This document shows, piece after piece, positions 1 through 12,578 of a stretch of DNA of 64,000 nt. The DNA is taken from positions 250,001 through 314,000 of the forward strand of contig JAQFVV010000278.1 of NCBI GenBank assembly GCA_028023455.1, written 5' to 3'. Position numbers and translations under genes: made by a program. The DNA comes from Epiperipatus broadwayi (lineage: Eukaryota > Onychophora > Udeonychophora > Euonychophora > Peripatidae). A model generated the notes under the pieces. It ran no database searches, was not told the DNA's origin, and saw only the letters and a program-made list of their open reading frames with translations. Position 1 is the stretch's first letter. Every line of letters starts with the position of its first letter.

Positions 1-84
1 AAAATATGTTAGTATTTGTACATAGTTTGTTATAAATAAAGTTTTTAATACAAATAAATAAAGATTGATAATAATGAATTAGAA

Positions 85-620
85 GAAGTTAACAACTACT
101 AATACCAAGGAAAGATTATTAATAAATGTGGAAACTTAATGGATGTGATTAAATGTCAAATTAAATTTGGAAGGAGAGCTTCTGGTAAAAAATAGCTTGC
201 TGCTAAAAATAAATATATGTTTATGTTTGAAAATGTTTTAACCATTCTTACTTATGAATGTGAGACTTGGACACTTAACAGAAGACATATACAGAAAATT
301 CAGAGCATTCAATGAACTGTAAAAGATGCATGTTAGGAGCAAGAAGAAATAAAAAACACACGAATGAAAAAACAAAAAGTTATTATTGACATTATTTTTA
401 AAATTTAAAAGAATAAAATGAAACTGGGATAAATATACTGTTAGAAGAAATGATAATATAAAGATAGAGAAGACTTAAACAGGATCCCAAGAGATTGACA
501 AAGATTTATAAAGAAATCATATGTGAGATGGATTTATGAAGTAAAATTTTTCTGGTGTGATATGGAGAAGGGATGAAGTAATCAGAGAAAACAGATTAAA
601 CTTGGAGACACATATAAGCT
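85..620 (+). pseudogene. Degenerate 3' end of an RTE-type LINE
   Basis: Decayed C-terminal part of a non-LTR retrotransposon reverse transcriptase. Pieces of the typical order can be read across several frames: IKCQIKFGRRASGK (about 148-190), LTYECETWTL (247-276), a MxRCMLG-like piece near 320-340, and a basic RW(I/V)xE-like piece near 520-540. In RTE/BovB-like LINEs these blocks follow the RT domain and lead to the stop. Many stops and frameshifts make it non-functional. It runs into the GATA array about 25 bases after the readable end, as RTE elements often end in short tandem repeats. The clade call is inferred from motif order. Two more remnants lie at 17240-17690 (+) and 63286-63640 (-). 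Confidence 0.7.
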
Positions 621-644
621 TTGCCTAGTTAATAATTGAAAATT

Positions 645-2826
<2,182 letters not shown>

Positions 2827-3061
2827 TCATGATAGTGCATCGAAACCAGGTGTCTCGATGCAACCGTTGAGGTGCCAACAGTTTATCCCTGTCCTGGATT
2901 TGCTGACAATTTTATTGTATATACTGCAAGGATCCTTAGTGAACTGTTTGAAAATATAATCACATCTCATCAGCCATACAGCAAAGACAATGAAAACTGA
3001 CAACCTAATGATTGAGAACAAGCCAGTCCTGAATGCCTTCTGGAGCGAAAGTATATCCTTG
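2827..3061 (-). CDS. Candidate terminal coding exon of an unrecognised membrane protein
   Basis: I do not recognise the protein. On the minus strand an acceptor-like TTTAATTTACAG ends at 3062. An open frame of about 78 codons follows, to a TGA at 2827-2829. The segment is clearly less AT-rich than its surroundings. The peptide has a hydrophobic stretch suited to one membrane helix (FSIIRLSVFIVFAVWLM), followed by a mixed tail with four cysteines that ends in PGFDALS. An AATAAA lies within about 12 bases after the stop, unusually close for a polyadenylation signal. No other exon was found in the window, so the rest of any gene would lie upstream, at higher coordinates, or may not exist. It could instead be a relic or a chance open frame. 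Confidence 0.35.
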
Positions 3062-3639
3062 CTGTAAATTAAATTATACAAAATTAGATTATTATGAGAG
3101 CAGTTTGTAAATGTTATCTCACATAAGTTCAGATGTTATTATTTTAATCATTTATATATCATTATTATCATGCTAATAAATTTTGATAAACAAGCATTAA
3201 ACATAAATATATATATATACACAAGGGGATACCCCAAATAACAATAAATATTCTATGGAAAGTGAGTGTATTGTAGTACAGGTTTCTGTTGATAGACATC
3301 CAATGCAGGAATTCTCCTGTACTAATCTTCCAACTTTTGTCATCAAGAGAAGTCCCATTATCACATAGTAAATATTTTTGTTAAATGTCTCTTTTAATTG
3401 TCAATTTTTGTAATGACCAAAAATTAAAAAACAATGAGAATATCTGTTTTCTATTAAAAAACATTGGAGGAAAAATAATTCTACTGTTTGAAATAGCTTA
3501 CTAGCAGGATATGTGATTTAATGAAAGTCTATAATTCATCAAGTTCCAAAAATGGATGGTAAGTAAAGTGCATTATCACAATGATACTCATTTTTTTAAG
3601 CAAATGGTATTGTTCACTCAGAATTTGTTTACAATGACA
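3062..3639. other. AT-rich DNA, no feature recognised
   Basis: Contains a short (TA)n near 3207-3218. No coding or repeat signal was seen. If the exon at 2827-3061 is real, this is intron sequence. Confidence 0.5.
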
Positions 3640-3910
3640 GGCATTTAAAAATTACTAGTTTTGAAAAGTTTGCATGATGTGGTAAAACTAAATTGTCCCT
3701 ATTTAGCTTAATAAGAAGTGCAAAGTTTTCTGTGACATGGCATGGTTCCAATGTATCCATCAGCCATATTTATTTGATCATGCTCTGGGTGATTCCTTTT
3801 TATTATCATGAATGAAAAAAGTGTCTCAATTGTTTTTTTTTTAATTTTTTGTGGACTTAGAAGTGGTGAAGAAAGTAATGAAGCAGGCATTAAAATGCAT
3901 CATTTTGCAT
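3640..3910. repeat. Old interspersed repeat, related to 42220-42500
   Basis: By-eye alignment with about 42220-42500 shows the same ordered blocks: CATGATGT(G/A)GTAAAAC, then AATAA.AAGTGCAAA, then GGT(T)CCA..(A)TC..TCAGCCATA, then AGAAGTGGTG / AAAAGTGGTG. The copies are strongly diverged. Family and orientation are unknown, and no open frame or terminal structure is visible. Confidence 0.45.
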
Positions 3911-5114
3911 GAGTTTTTGTACAAATTCAAAACATGAAAAATACATTGAGAACAGTGCATTGCATTTAATGAAGGGCATGTTGAAAGGAATTCATTTTGT
4001 AACATCTAAAAATAAATGCACATATTTTAGTACAAAATACCTATTATTCCCATCTCAATCTATCATAAATATTATACTAGACATGCTGTAACTAGTATCT
4101 TTCATCATAGGATGTCGCTAGATCTTTAATCTAGAGTATTTATAATTTATTGATGAAGATATTTACCCAGGTGCTTACCACAACTGATCTCCTTATATAT
4201 AGATTAATTATTACCACTAGAACAGTGATATTAGAGATTATTCTCAAAACAAACAATGGGCAGGGCAGACAACAACAAACAAATGCCAGACAAATCTAAC
4301 AATTAACAACAATATTTATTAATAATGAAATAACAAGCTTACAATATTAGAAAGCTTTAAACACTTGGATTATAGACTAAATGGGAAAACAAAATTATTA
4401 TTGACCCTTTTAAAGTAATTAAATAATGTAATTGATATCTGATAATTTAATATATTATTTTCCCCCTCAGTATTAATATTAGTCTCTTTATAATAATGGA
4501 AATTTTATAGAATTGACAATTTATAGATATGTGCACATATATTTTGTATAATATAAATCCATAATCTAAAAATACCCAGGCTTAATTACTATACTGCCAC
4601 ACTTATTAAACAAATCTCTTATGCAGTGTACAAGAATCCTAAACTTAAAAATAAATACCTAGAAAAAAGTAACTAAAATGCCCACAAATAACTCATATTA
4701 ATGAGTGATATATATATATGAATCTTGGAAAAAGTACTTTACTCAAAGCAAACATAAAAAATGGCTGCCAATTTCAAGAAGCAAATAAATTATGGGATAT
4801 AACACATACTATAATATATAGAAATGAGCATGGGCAAAAATTGCTAAACCCGATGCAAAATATCAAAACCTGGCTATTTATAATGCTAAGTAGAGAAATA
4901 AATGAAAGGGCTGAATATATAAATAAATCTTTGCATGATATCTAATGGATCATTTTATATATACACACACACAAATAGCAAAACATTCTATTTTACTTTC
5001 AGATGTGTATGACCTAAATATCAAGAAAAAACTGCCAACTATTTAAACAATTCAACATTCATATATAAAAAAAATTGTGTAAGACATTATTATTTATAAA
5101 AAAAACATTGCTCA
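3911..5114. other. AT-rich DNA, no feature recognised
   Basis: Open frames at 3909-4091 and 4718-4945 have no motif and are rejected. Short (TA)n tracts occur near 4710-4718 and (CA)n near 4963-4972. Confidence 0.5.
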
Positions 5115-5128
5115 ACATTTTTTTTAAA

Positions 5129-5222
5129 GTGTCATAGCATCGGCCGGGATACGAACCCACAACTCAGGCAACTGCCTGCAAGTGCAAGGCAATCACGCTG
5201 ACCTCTCGACCACCAATGCAAG
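5129..5222 (-). mobile_element. Short tRNA-derived SINE with 14-bp target-site duplication
   Basis: Read on the minus strand this is a tRNA-like unit. It starts GCATTGG, has an A-box-like TGGTCGAGAGG and a B-box GGTTCGTATCC, and ends CCGATGC, which can pair with the start to re-form a 7-bp acceptor stem (5137-5219). The 14-base direct repeat ACATTTTTTTTAAA flanks it exactly (5115-5128 and 5223-5236), so this is a retroposed insertion of about 94 bases with the A-rich tail inside the TSD. A copy of the same family is at 35444-35526. Pol III transcription is inferred from the boxes. Confidence 0.85.
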
Positions 5223-5236
5223 ACATTTTTTTTAAA

Positions 5237-6247
5237 CGTAGTATGTGTTACTTTCCAATCCCTATCCAGTTAATTTAGATTGTCTAACCAATTATGAAAG
5301 TGGAGGAAAAACAAGCTTGCTTTAAATTTCTTTTAAATAACATTTCCTTTTAAAATTTTATGAGGAAAGAAAAAAAATATCTTTAGAAAACTATTTCTGA
5401 CTATTGAAGTTCACTATCAGCTATCAAATTTATGAAAATTAAAAGATTTCAACACATAAATATAAAATGGCATCCTTACATATGCCACTGGCTTTCTGGT
5501 ATATCTCAATAAGAATACTTTATGTTAAAAGTTTTACCTTCAATCCAAAGAAAATTAAGTAAAGCCTACAGCTTTCAGAAAAGATTGATATTATATAAAT
5601 GCATAAGAACACTGACATATTGATTTCTGCATCTTCATTTTTGATTTCTCTTAATTGGATATATAGTTTATCATGAAGCTGCTTTCATGCTACAGAGAGG
5701 TGAATCTATTATACATTCTCTTTGATATGTTGACTCAGTCTGTCAGTTAACAGGTGAATCTAGCATATTCTGGTTACAGATTCATGCAGGAGAGTGGAAA
5801 TCATGTTTAGGCTGCTTTAGCAGCATATACCTTAAAATACAGTTACTGGAGCACATACTTTGTTTATCACTAACATAGGGACAGTTAAATATAAAAGAAT
5901 CAATAGTAAAAAAGCAGAATCAATAGTGAATAAGTAGAATGCAAAAAAAAATAAGCAGACACATCTGAATCAGAAGAATAAAATATAATTTTTACATGGC
6001 CTAATTATAAACCTCAAGTTAACTGTTTTTCTCACTCAAGAATTTCAGTAATTCTACTAATTACTAAATCCAATGTTTATATTTTTGAACTAAGATAAGC
6101 AGCAGTTTTTAATTAAAGAATTCACCAAATTTATAATTCATCTTTTTTTTTTTCAGATAACATTACATTGGAATATACTTAATGAAGAAAGAATTGTTTT
6201 GTTAAAAGTTTAATTAATATGGATTAATAATTGATAAAGAGTTATCT
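5237..6247. other. AT-rich DNA, no feature recognised
   Basis: No motif, long open frame or repeat pair was recognised. A segment at about 5640-5830 is somewhat less AT-rich but shows nothing I can name. Confidence 0.5.
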
Positions 6248-6337
<90 letters not shown>

Positions 6338-6462
6338 CGGTAGCGGTAGTGGCAGTGGCAGCAGCAGCAGTAGCAGTAGCAGTAGTACTAATAATAATAG
6401 TAATAATAATAGTAGCAGTAGTAGCAATAATAATAATGATGATGATGATGATGATGCAGGGA
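6248..6462. repeat. (TAG)n trinucleotide array with AGC, AAT and GAT variants
   Basis: A nearly pure TAG/AGT run (about 6248-6337) gives way to TAGCGG, GGCAGT, AGC, AATAAT and finally (GAT)n near 6437-6455. The poly-Ser, poly-Thr and poly-Leu frames seen in it are repeat translations. Confidence 0.97.
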
Positions 6463-7062
6463 TCAGCCTTCATATCTAAAAAGATGAAAACAATTTGTTG
6501 AAATGATTATAATATCAGTTTTAGAACACCTCCTAATCTTAATCACATTTCAAACAATATTAAAGATAAATTATTTCCAACCAATTTCTATAAATATTTT
6601 ATAAATTTAAATATAATAAACCAAACTGCATAGCAATTTATTATGGAAAATATTGTCCTAATTATGCTACAAGATTAGCATAATATAAATATTTGCATAA
6701 ACATCCTAAATCAAATTCTACTGTTAAATCTATATTTTGGAAACATGAAATTAAATCTGGACATAAATTTGATCCTTTTAATATTGATGTTGGTTTGTAC
6801 TGAGCATAATGATTGAAAAAGAAAATGTAAAGAGTTATGATTTACAGCAAATAATATCAACATCAATAAACAAGAAAGACTCGTGCATTGCATTAGCCTG
6901 TAAATGGAATACTAATTTTAATGTATATATTTATTTTTATTTACACATTTTATTATAGTTCTATGATCATAACCAATCTGCTCAAAAGCAATGCTTAGAT
7001 AGTGTTATTAAACTTTTAAATTTCCATTAGTTATTAAGGGAAAAATATTTTAATAAATTATA
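6463..7062. other. AT-rich DNA, no feature recognised
   Basis: A 60-codon minus-strand frame at 6711-6893 has no recognisable motif. Confidence 0.5.
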
Positions 7063-7330
7063 TTGTGGCAGAATAAACATCCTACTTCTGTACTGTCAAT
7101 ATCTGTATTGCAAATGATAATAATGAAATTGTTCATAAAAACTGCAGCAGAATAATACATTCTATTTCTATGCTGTAGCATAGAAATAGATACCGTAGCG
7201 AAATTTAAAATGGGATTATTGTTCGTATAAACTGCATAACACAAAGTTCCCTGTAAGCTGCGTCAACCTCTGTGGCAGAATAAACATCCTATTTCTGTCC
7301 TGTAGCATAAAAATAGGCACTGCAGTCAAG
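7063..7330. repeat. Diverged tandem units with a 13-bp palindrome
   Basis: A block beginning TGTGGCAGAATAAACATC occurs near 7064 and again near 7271, with a decayed version (GCAGCAGAATAATACATT) near 7145. The middle unit carries a perfect hairpin at 7162-7189 with arms CTATTTCTATGCT / AGCATAGAAATAG and a 2-base spacer. Similar CTATTTCT(A/G)T...TGTAGCATA..AATAG pieces occur in the other units, so the hairpin was probably once a shared feature. Function unknown. Confidence 0.55.
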
Positions 7331-7899
7331 TAAATGGACTATTTCTATGCTTAACCATTGGAATAGAACATTATATAATGGCACGACCACTTAAACAACA
7401 TATTGCTGTGCATTTGCGTAGAAATTACATCCTCAAGTAGTTTCAACATGCTAAGAGTACAAAATCATTACATTGGTCCTAAAATATGTAATAAATCTTT
7501 TACAAATTAATAACAAACTTGGTTACAAAGTTTACATTTTTTAAACGTCTTCTTTTTTTTACAATTAAATAAACCAAGCCAATGTTATAAACACAAATTT
7601 TAAGGTGTGTGCTGATATATAATATTTATATAATAAAAAAAACATTACTTAAAACTGTGTAAATGTCTTTGCACTTAAATAAATATTGGAATGGCAAAGT
7701 CCATCTTAATACATATATATAATTTGCAGTAGTAAATATTTATATGTCATGTTTTGATCTTAACTCATTGCAATTGTTTAAATATAATTGTATATTCTTC
7801 TAGTGTTAGCAAATACCATTAATTTTTAAAAGACAAGAAGATAACTATTTTACATTGTCCTTCTTCATATATTAAGAGAGAGAAATACAGTTATATTTA
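7331..7899. other. AT-rich DNA, no feature recognised
   Basis: Only low-complexity sequence was seen. Confidence 0.5.
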
Positions 7900-8192
7900 A
7901 ACAGTTGCAATGTTGATAATACCTTTGTTATTTGGTCTCATGGTAAGGATAATCTTGATAAATTTTTAATTTTCTTAAATTTGTTACAGCACCATCTAAT
8001 TTACTATGGAAGTACAAAATACTAACCAATTTCTATTGTTAGATGTTTTAATTGAGTGAACAAAAGGATGGTTCTTTATCCCATGGTATATATGTAAAGC
8101 AAACACACTATGGGGGATATCTACATTTTAATTCTTATCTCCATCCAACACAATTAATTTCAGTGTCAAAGACATTATTAGATATAACATAA
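7900..8192 (+). pseudogene. PLE reverse-transcriptase remnant spanning the catalytic YVDD site
   Basis: In one frame 7909-8000 reads NVDNTFVIWSHGKDNLDKFL followed by IFLNLL. This matches the Penelope-type RT block around the catalytic YVDD motif, where YVDDTFVIW is usual. Here the Tyr and the second Asp positions read Asn. After a frameshift comes FTMEVQNTNQFLLLDVLIE, the usual 'FTxE...LxFLDVLI' block. After another shift, 8082-8189 contains YVKQTHYGGYLHFNSYLHP, the usual 'YRKPTHTDRYL' block. The order is right for a PLE RT, but frameshifts, a stop and the damaged catalytic site make it dead. No finger or N-terminal part was found upstream. Confidence 0.75.
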
Positions 8193-9886
8193 GAAAGGAA
8201 AAGACATTTTGGCAGTTGGAAAAAAAATTAATTCATCTGCTATTTATTCATGCATTAAATTAATTAACTTTGACATCAATTTTAATAAAACACGTAATCT
8301 GGAAAAATTGAACAATATGACCAGAGACTGCTAAGGGAAACTATAGAGATTTTTAAAACCCTAAGAACAGAAATAAAAAGTGAGAATTAAACAATATTTG
8401 GGAAAACTACTGGAGGATAAAATATTTTTTAAAACTTCTCAAGGAATAGAATTTGAGGAGAAAATAACAAATGTAAAAAATAATGGTTTTAAATGTCACT
8501 ACATACATTCTTATGATTTGAGAAAAAAGGAGCTCTGAGGAAAGTACTTGTTATTGTACTGAAATCTCACTTAATTTAGCTTTTATATTTTTATTACATG
8601 GAAGCTTCCAGAAATATGAAATCATCATTTATCAGTAAGAATATATATATATGGAAGAAGAATTAAATAAGTCTTTCATCATAAGCTTCAAAAAATATGT
8701 ACACCCACATTTCTCCCGAACTATAATTTTAAAAATTTTGGTTTTCTGACAAATGCTGAAATTAAGATTAAAGATTAGATATATTTAAATCATAAATAAA
8801 TATCATATCACTAATTTAAAATCATAATCAATTAAAGAATGAAGAGAGACGGAATCTCATTAATTGACAGTTTGCATAGTATTTGCCTACTTCTGCCTTT
8901 ATTTAATAAATATTAAAAATTAAATTAAGATTCTACGTCTTTAAGTGAATCTAATATTAACTTCTCTATATAAAAAATATATATAAACAAAAATACAATC
9001 ATTTATTTAAATATATATATATATTCTATCTTTACAGTTTAACCTTGGCATTGAACAATCTGAAATCATGAGTGGCCCTGAGGTAACAATTATAGTCAAA
9101 AACAAGGTCACAATATAATTAATAAATACAACATTTTATACAATAACTAAACAATAGAAATGAAATACAAAATACTGTTTTACATTTTCTTTTTTGCAAC
9201 TTACAGGAATTTTAAAACTAACAAATTATATAATTATGGATGAATTTCAAATCATGTTGAAATGTAAACACACATAGCTTCCATATGATCAAACATTAAT
9301 CATTTGTTAATGAATTAGGTTTGCAATATTTTTGCCCTGATTTATCATATTTTATTATTTAGTTTTTAGTAATTGACATTAAATAACATTAAAGTATATC
9401 ACAGTCTCATTGTAACTAAACAGATAATGCATTAGTGTTGGAAAGCATGCCGTTATTAGTTTGCAAGCTACGTATGCAGAATATGATGTTTGCCTAGATC
9501 TGTAGCTAATCATTTAGTAGAATGATTGAGTTTAAATGTGAATTATAAATAACAGAGCCTGACACTTAATTTTATAATTCAAATAATCTTTTTTTATCAT
9601 TTTTCTATACTCTTTCCCTCAGTGTCTCTCTAATTTCTTTTATATTTTACTCTCTTTAGTCATTTATGTTATTATACGTCTCAGTTATAATGAGTCCCAT
9701 TATATTGGCTAGATTTCTGGGTTTAATAAGACTATATATTATGCAAGTTACATTCTATTTTTTTTTACTTTCCAAAGTATTCTGCCTTTTTCAATTTTTT
9801 AGCAAAGTTCTTAGCATTTAAATAGATTGTTACGATGATGTGAGGCAAATCAGCAATCTTTAATTGGGACCTTAGAAAGGCAATAC
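8193..9886. other. AT-rich DNA, no feature recognised
   Basis: The first 200-300 bases may be the continuing tail of the PLE remnant but are too decayed to align by eye. The rest holds only AT-rich sequence with (TA)n near 8641-8652 and 9010-9024. Confidence 0.45.
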
Positions 9887-10106
9887 AATCAATACTAATA
9901 AAATAATAGTTTTTACTTCACCTTTGATTAGTAATTAATTGAGATTGCACTTTACGCAAAAAAGTGAAGCTTGTCAAACTCTTACAAAGTTATATGGTTT
10001 AGCGCTTTCGGAGACCTTGAGTCTCCATAATCATAGAATACTTTTAACTGAAGTTTAGTTATGGTTTATGTAAAATTTATGCAAATTTTATAATGACCAT
10101 TTTCTG

Positions 10107-10418
10107 GAGATTTCATGCCCAACCAATGGATGTAGAGTGGCATACTATGGGGAGACCCGTGCCAGCATCACAACAAGAACAGCTCAACATCATTATTTGT
10201 ACAGAAAAGTTATAAACAACAATGAAAACAGATCCATATTCTTTGAGCACCAAAATACAAACAGCCATATGTTTGAACCCACTATGGCAAGGGCACTGTG
10301 CACTGAATGCAATGATGTGAAATGAAAAATCAAAGAGGCATGTTTTATTGCAAATGATAATTATGCAATAAACCGAAAAGAATCATGCTTTACAATCTCC
10401 AGGAAATGGTCATTATAA
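10107..10418 (+). pseudogene. PLE GIY-YIG endonuclease domain fragment
   Basis: The frame through 10137 reads GCRVAYYGETRASITTRTAQ and on to a His/Phe block (FFEHQNTNSHMF). It then meets a TGA at 10322-10324 where an Arg of the usual RKIKEAxFI block would be expected, and continues in frame as KIKEACFIANDNYAINRKES to a stop near 10418. The AYYGET tract, spaced Arg residues and the final K-I-K-E-A / I-N block are the usual signature of the C-terminal GIY-YIG nuclease of Penelope-like elements, which nicks DNA for target-primed reverse transcription. The RT is absent, so this copy is a truncated, non-autonomous insertion. Confidence 0.8.
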
Positions 10419-10467
10419 AATTTGCATAAATTTTACATAAACCACAACTAAACTTCAGTTAAAAGTA

Positions 10468-10511
10468 GGCTATGATTATGGAGACTCAAGGTCTCCGAAA
10501 GCGCTAAGCCA
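10468..10511 (+). ncRNA. Degenerate hammerhead-like motif in the PLE arm
   Basis: Elements in order: GGCT (10468-10471); ATGATTA in place of CUGANGA; a strong hairpin GGAGAC-TCAAG-GTCTCC (10480-10496); GAAA (10497-10500); self-complementary AGCGCT able to act as a tiny stem III (10500-10505); A; and AGCC (10507-10510), which pairs with the upstream GGCT as stem I. Two core positions deviate from the catalytic consensus and one extra T precedes stem II, so activity is unlikely. The left arm holds the same block on the other strand (about 10000-10032), but its stem I does not pair. Confidence 0.45.
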
Positions 10512-10582
10512 TATAAGTTTGTAAGAGTTAGACAAGCTTCACTTTTTTGCGTAAAGCGCAATCTCAATTAATCAATACTAAT

Positions 10583-11058
10583 TCATTTTATTAGGAAAAA
10601 GATTTTTTCAGCAAAATAATGCATGTTTGAATTGCCTACTTACAGATATTTCTACTTAACATAAAAGTAAACATCTAGAAAAAATGGTTTAAAACTGGGT
10701 TTGCTTTACACAAACTTTCTAGATAGTGATAAAGCAGTATAAATAATTGTAAATGCTTCAATGGTAATGTTGATAATAAATAAAAATAATAATAATATTT
10801 AAACTTGTAAAGAATTAGATAAAGTAATAAAAAAAATAATTTTAATCTGCATGTTGTTGGTAAAACTCATTTTCTAGACTAAATCATCAAGTAAAGCAAA
10901 ACTGTGTAAAGTTGAATTCTTTAATATTTTTCTGTTTTAGGAAGTCTGAAGATATTAATATATTGTTTCCACTATGACGACTTGACTCCTTTTATTAGAT
11001 TCTGAAAGTGGAAAAAAATACAAAACTTTTATCCTTTTCTTCTTTTATATATGTCAAA
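10583..11058. other. AT-rich DNA, no feature recognised
   Basis: No motif was seen between the PLE insertion and the SINE. Confidence 0.5.
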
Positions 11059-11129
11059 GCATTGACCAGGAAGCAAAACCGGGCCAGATGCTTGGAAGGC
11101 AGCTATGCTAACTGCTAGGCTACCAATGC
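11059..11129 (-). mobile_element. tRNA-derived SINE, old copy
   Basis: The minus strand begins GCATTGGTAGCCTAGCAG (A-box-like), has a weakened B-box (GGTTTTGCTTCC) and ends GGTCAATGC. It belongs to the family of 18860-18956 by its shared CCTAGC(A/G)GTTAGCAT and GCTTCCTGGTC / CACTTCCCGGTC blocks. No clear TSD was found. Confidence 0.7.
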
Positions 11130-11780
11130 TTAAATCTTAATGGATAATATTAGCATATCAGTAACATTAAATACCTTCTTTTTGAAAACTTTAAGTCAAG
11201 TATTAGGAAAAATTTAAACTTTTCTCAATGTAGTTACTGGATAAATGATGATGAGTTTTCCAATTCATACGGTTTTGACCTAAATTACAAAAATCGCTGT
11301 GAATTCCAAAACTCCAGTTAATTTCTTATTTAAATGATATATTATTTATTGTTTTATAACTGGAAGTCAGAATTAAATGAATATTAGATAAGGCCTTATA
11401 TGGACAAAATATTAGAAGGATTGAAATTAGTGTGATCCAAGGACAAAATATTAGTTCTATTAAAAATAATCACTTTCCCTTAGTTTTTATATTTAATTTT
11501 TTTTCATACCTATGTGCTTATGCTTAACAAAGTCCTTTCATGTCTTTAAAGCATAAAGCTGAGTGTACTAAGAGTGATGAACACCATAATCATAGCTTTC
11601 ACATGAGAGCCATGATTCATTGAAATTGCACTCAGATTTATGATATAAAGATAAAATAACTACTTTGTTATGCATATGTACTTACCTATTTAAAAGAATT
11701 ATATTAAAATGTTTCTGATTTTCTAGTCAAGATGTTAATTTACAATAATAGATTTATCCAAATATAGTTATAGTATATAT
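11130..11780. other. AT-rich DNA, no feature recognised
   Basis: Nothing recognisable between the SINE and the next repeat copy. Confidence 0.5.
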
Positions 11781-12180
11781 ACTTAAGCTAAATGTAATTA
11801 GAGGGGATTTGTACCCACACTTTCAAGCTCCCTTTAGTTTCCCACTCTATTTTATACAACCAATACGCATGACTACATACATGTGAAAAAGATAAATGAT
11901 CTCAATATATGTATTTCATGCTGAACCAGCATTCATCATTTTATCAGGATCATCATCTTCCACACATCTATATAATGAGTACTCAATTTATATTAAGATA
12001 ACAAATTATCTAACTTTAACGGTTAGGTCTTAATTTTCCACACCCTCCATTCTCCTCAACCAATTACGTCATTAAAAACCTGATAATGGTATTTTCAGAG
12101 CTCTTGTTTGCCAATTTTGTTGTCACACCCATGTTGATTGGGAGTCATTTACCTGTAGGATCTTAAGACCATTTTAAATT
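11781..12180 (-). mobile_element. Hammerhead/B-box repeat family, copy 1
   Basis: This shares ordered blocks with 13541-14020, 48815-49190 and 49210-49560: a TTTCAAGCTCCC-like block, GTGAAAAAGATAAAT, the ATATATGTATTTCATGC...AACCAGCA block, a TATATTAAGATA block, and a final TGTCACACCCATGTTGA. On the minus strand about 11908-11952 reads AUGAUGA (C3 of the hammerhead core changed to A), a perfect 5-bp stem II ATGCT-GGTTC-AGCAT, GAAA, then ATA-CA-TAT. It supplies the best-preserved stem II of the family. Confidence 0.65.
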
Positions 12181-12376
12181 CCAAAGGATGAAGGTGCAGA
12201 ATACAGGTTGATTAAATAATATTTAAATACAATCATTTTGCTAAGATTATTAAGGTGCCATAAGTTTCTCAAAAATGCTCAGTCATATTTAATTTATAGA
12301 AATAACAAGTTTATCTATAGTTGCATATAAACATATAATATTCTGTATAGAAGAAGTATAAACAGTTAACATCAAT

Positions 12377-12500
12377 ACTTAAGATGAGTGTAATTAAAGA
12401 AAATTTGAACCCAGACATTCAAGATCCCTACAGTCATCTACTTCATCATATATAACTGATACACATGACCACATACATATAAAAAGTATCACAAAAAATT
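12377..12500 (-). mobile_element. Hammerhead/B-box repeat family, truncated copy
   Basis: Begins ACTTAAGATGAGTGTAATTA like the left end of the copy at 11781. It keeps the 'gaaccCAGAC.TTCAAG.TCCC' and 'CACATGACCACATACAT' blocks and breaks off before the hammerhead region. Confidence 0.6.
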
Positions 12501-12510
12501 GAGGATTGGA

Positions 12511-12578
12511 AGTGTCAGAACTGGGTTTGAACAAGGATCTTAATTCCACGCCTGACATTGTGCTAAACTGTGTGCACT
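12511..12578 (-). mobile_element. tRNA-like SINE fragment (third tRNA family)
   Basis: The minus strand shows an A-box-like TTTAGCACAATG and a B-box GTTCAAACCC with tRNA-like spacing. A piece matching its 3' part, GTTCAAACCC.GTTCT.(A)GACA, lies on the plus strand near 50398-50419. The acceptor ends are not clearly paired. Confidence 0.45.

Larger units (their letters stand above)
9887..10582 (+). mobile_element. Complete short PLE insertion with long inverted arms and 13-bp TSD
   Basis: Exact direct repeats AATCAATACTAAT (9887-9899 and 10570-10582) bound a 670-base insertion. Inside, about 9931-10105 is repeated in inverted orientation at about 10394-10569, roughly 175-base arms around a PLE endonuclease fragment. 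PLEs commonly insert with a terminal segment copied in inverse orientation, which explains the structure without an inverted-repeat transposase. Arm differences are scattered single bases, so the insertion is moderately young. Confidence 0.85.

Noticed and set aside
5137-5219. Functional tRNA gene
   Set aside because: Acceptor ends pair and both promoter boxes exist, but the anticodon arm does not fold into a 5-bp stem with a 7-base loop, and the TSD shows it is a SINE insertion.
6210-6479. Poly-Ser, poly-Thr and poly-Leu frames
   Set aside because: Translations of the TAG/AGC trinucleotide array.
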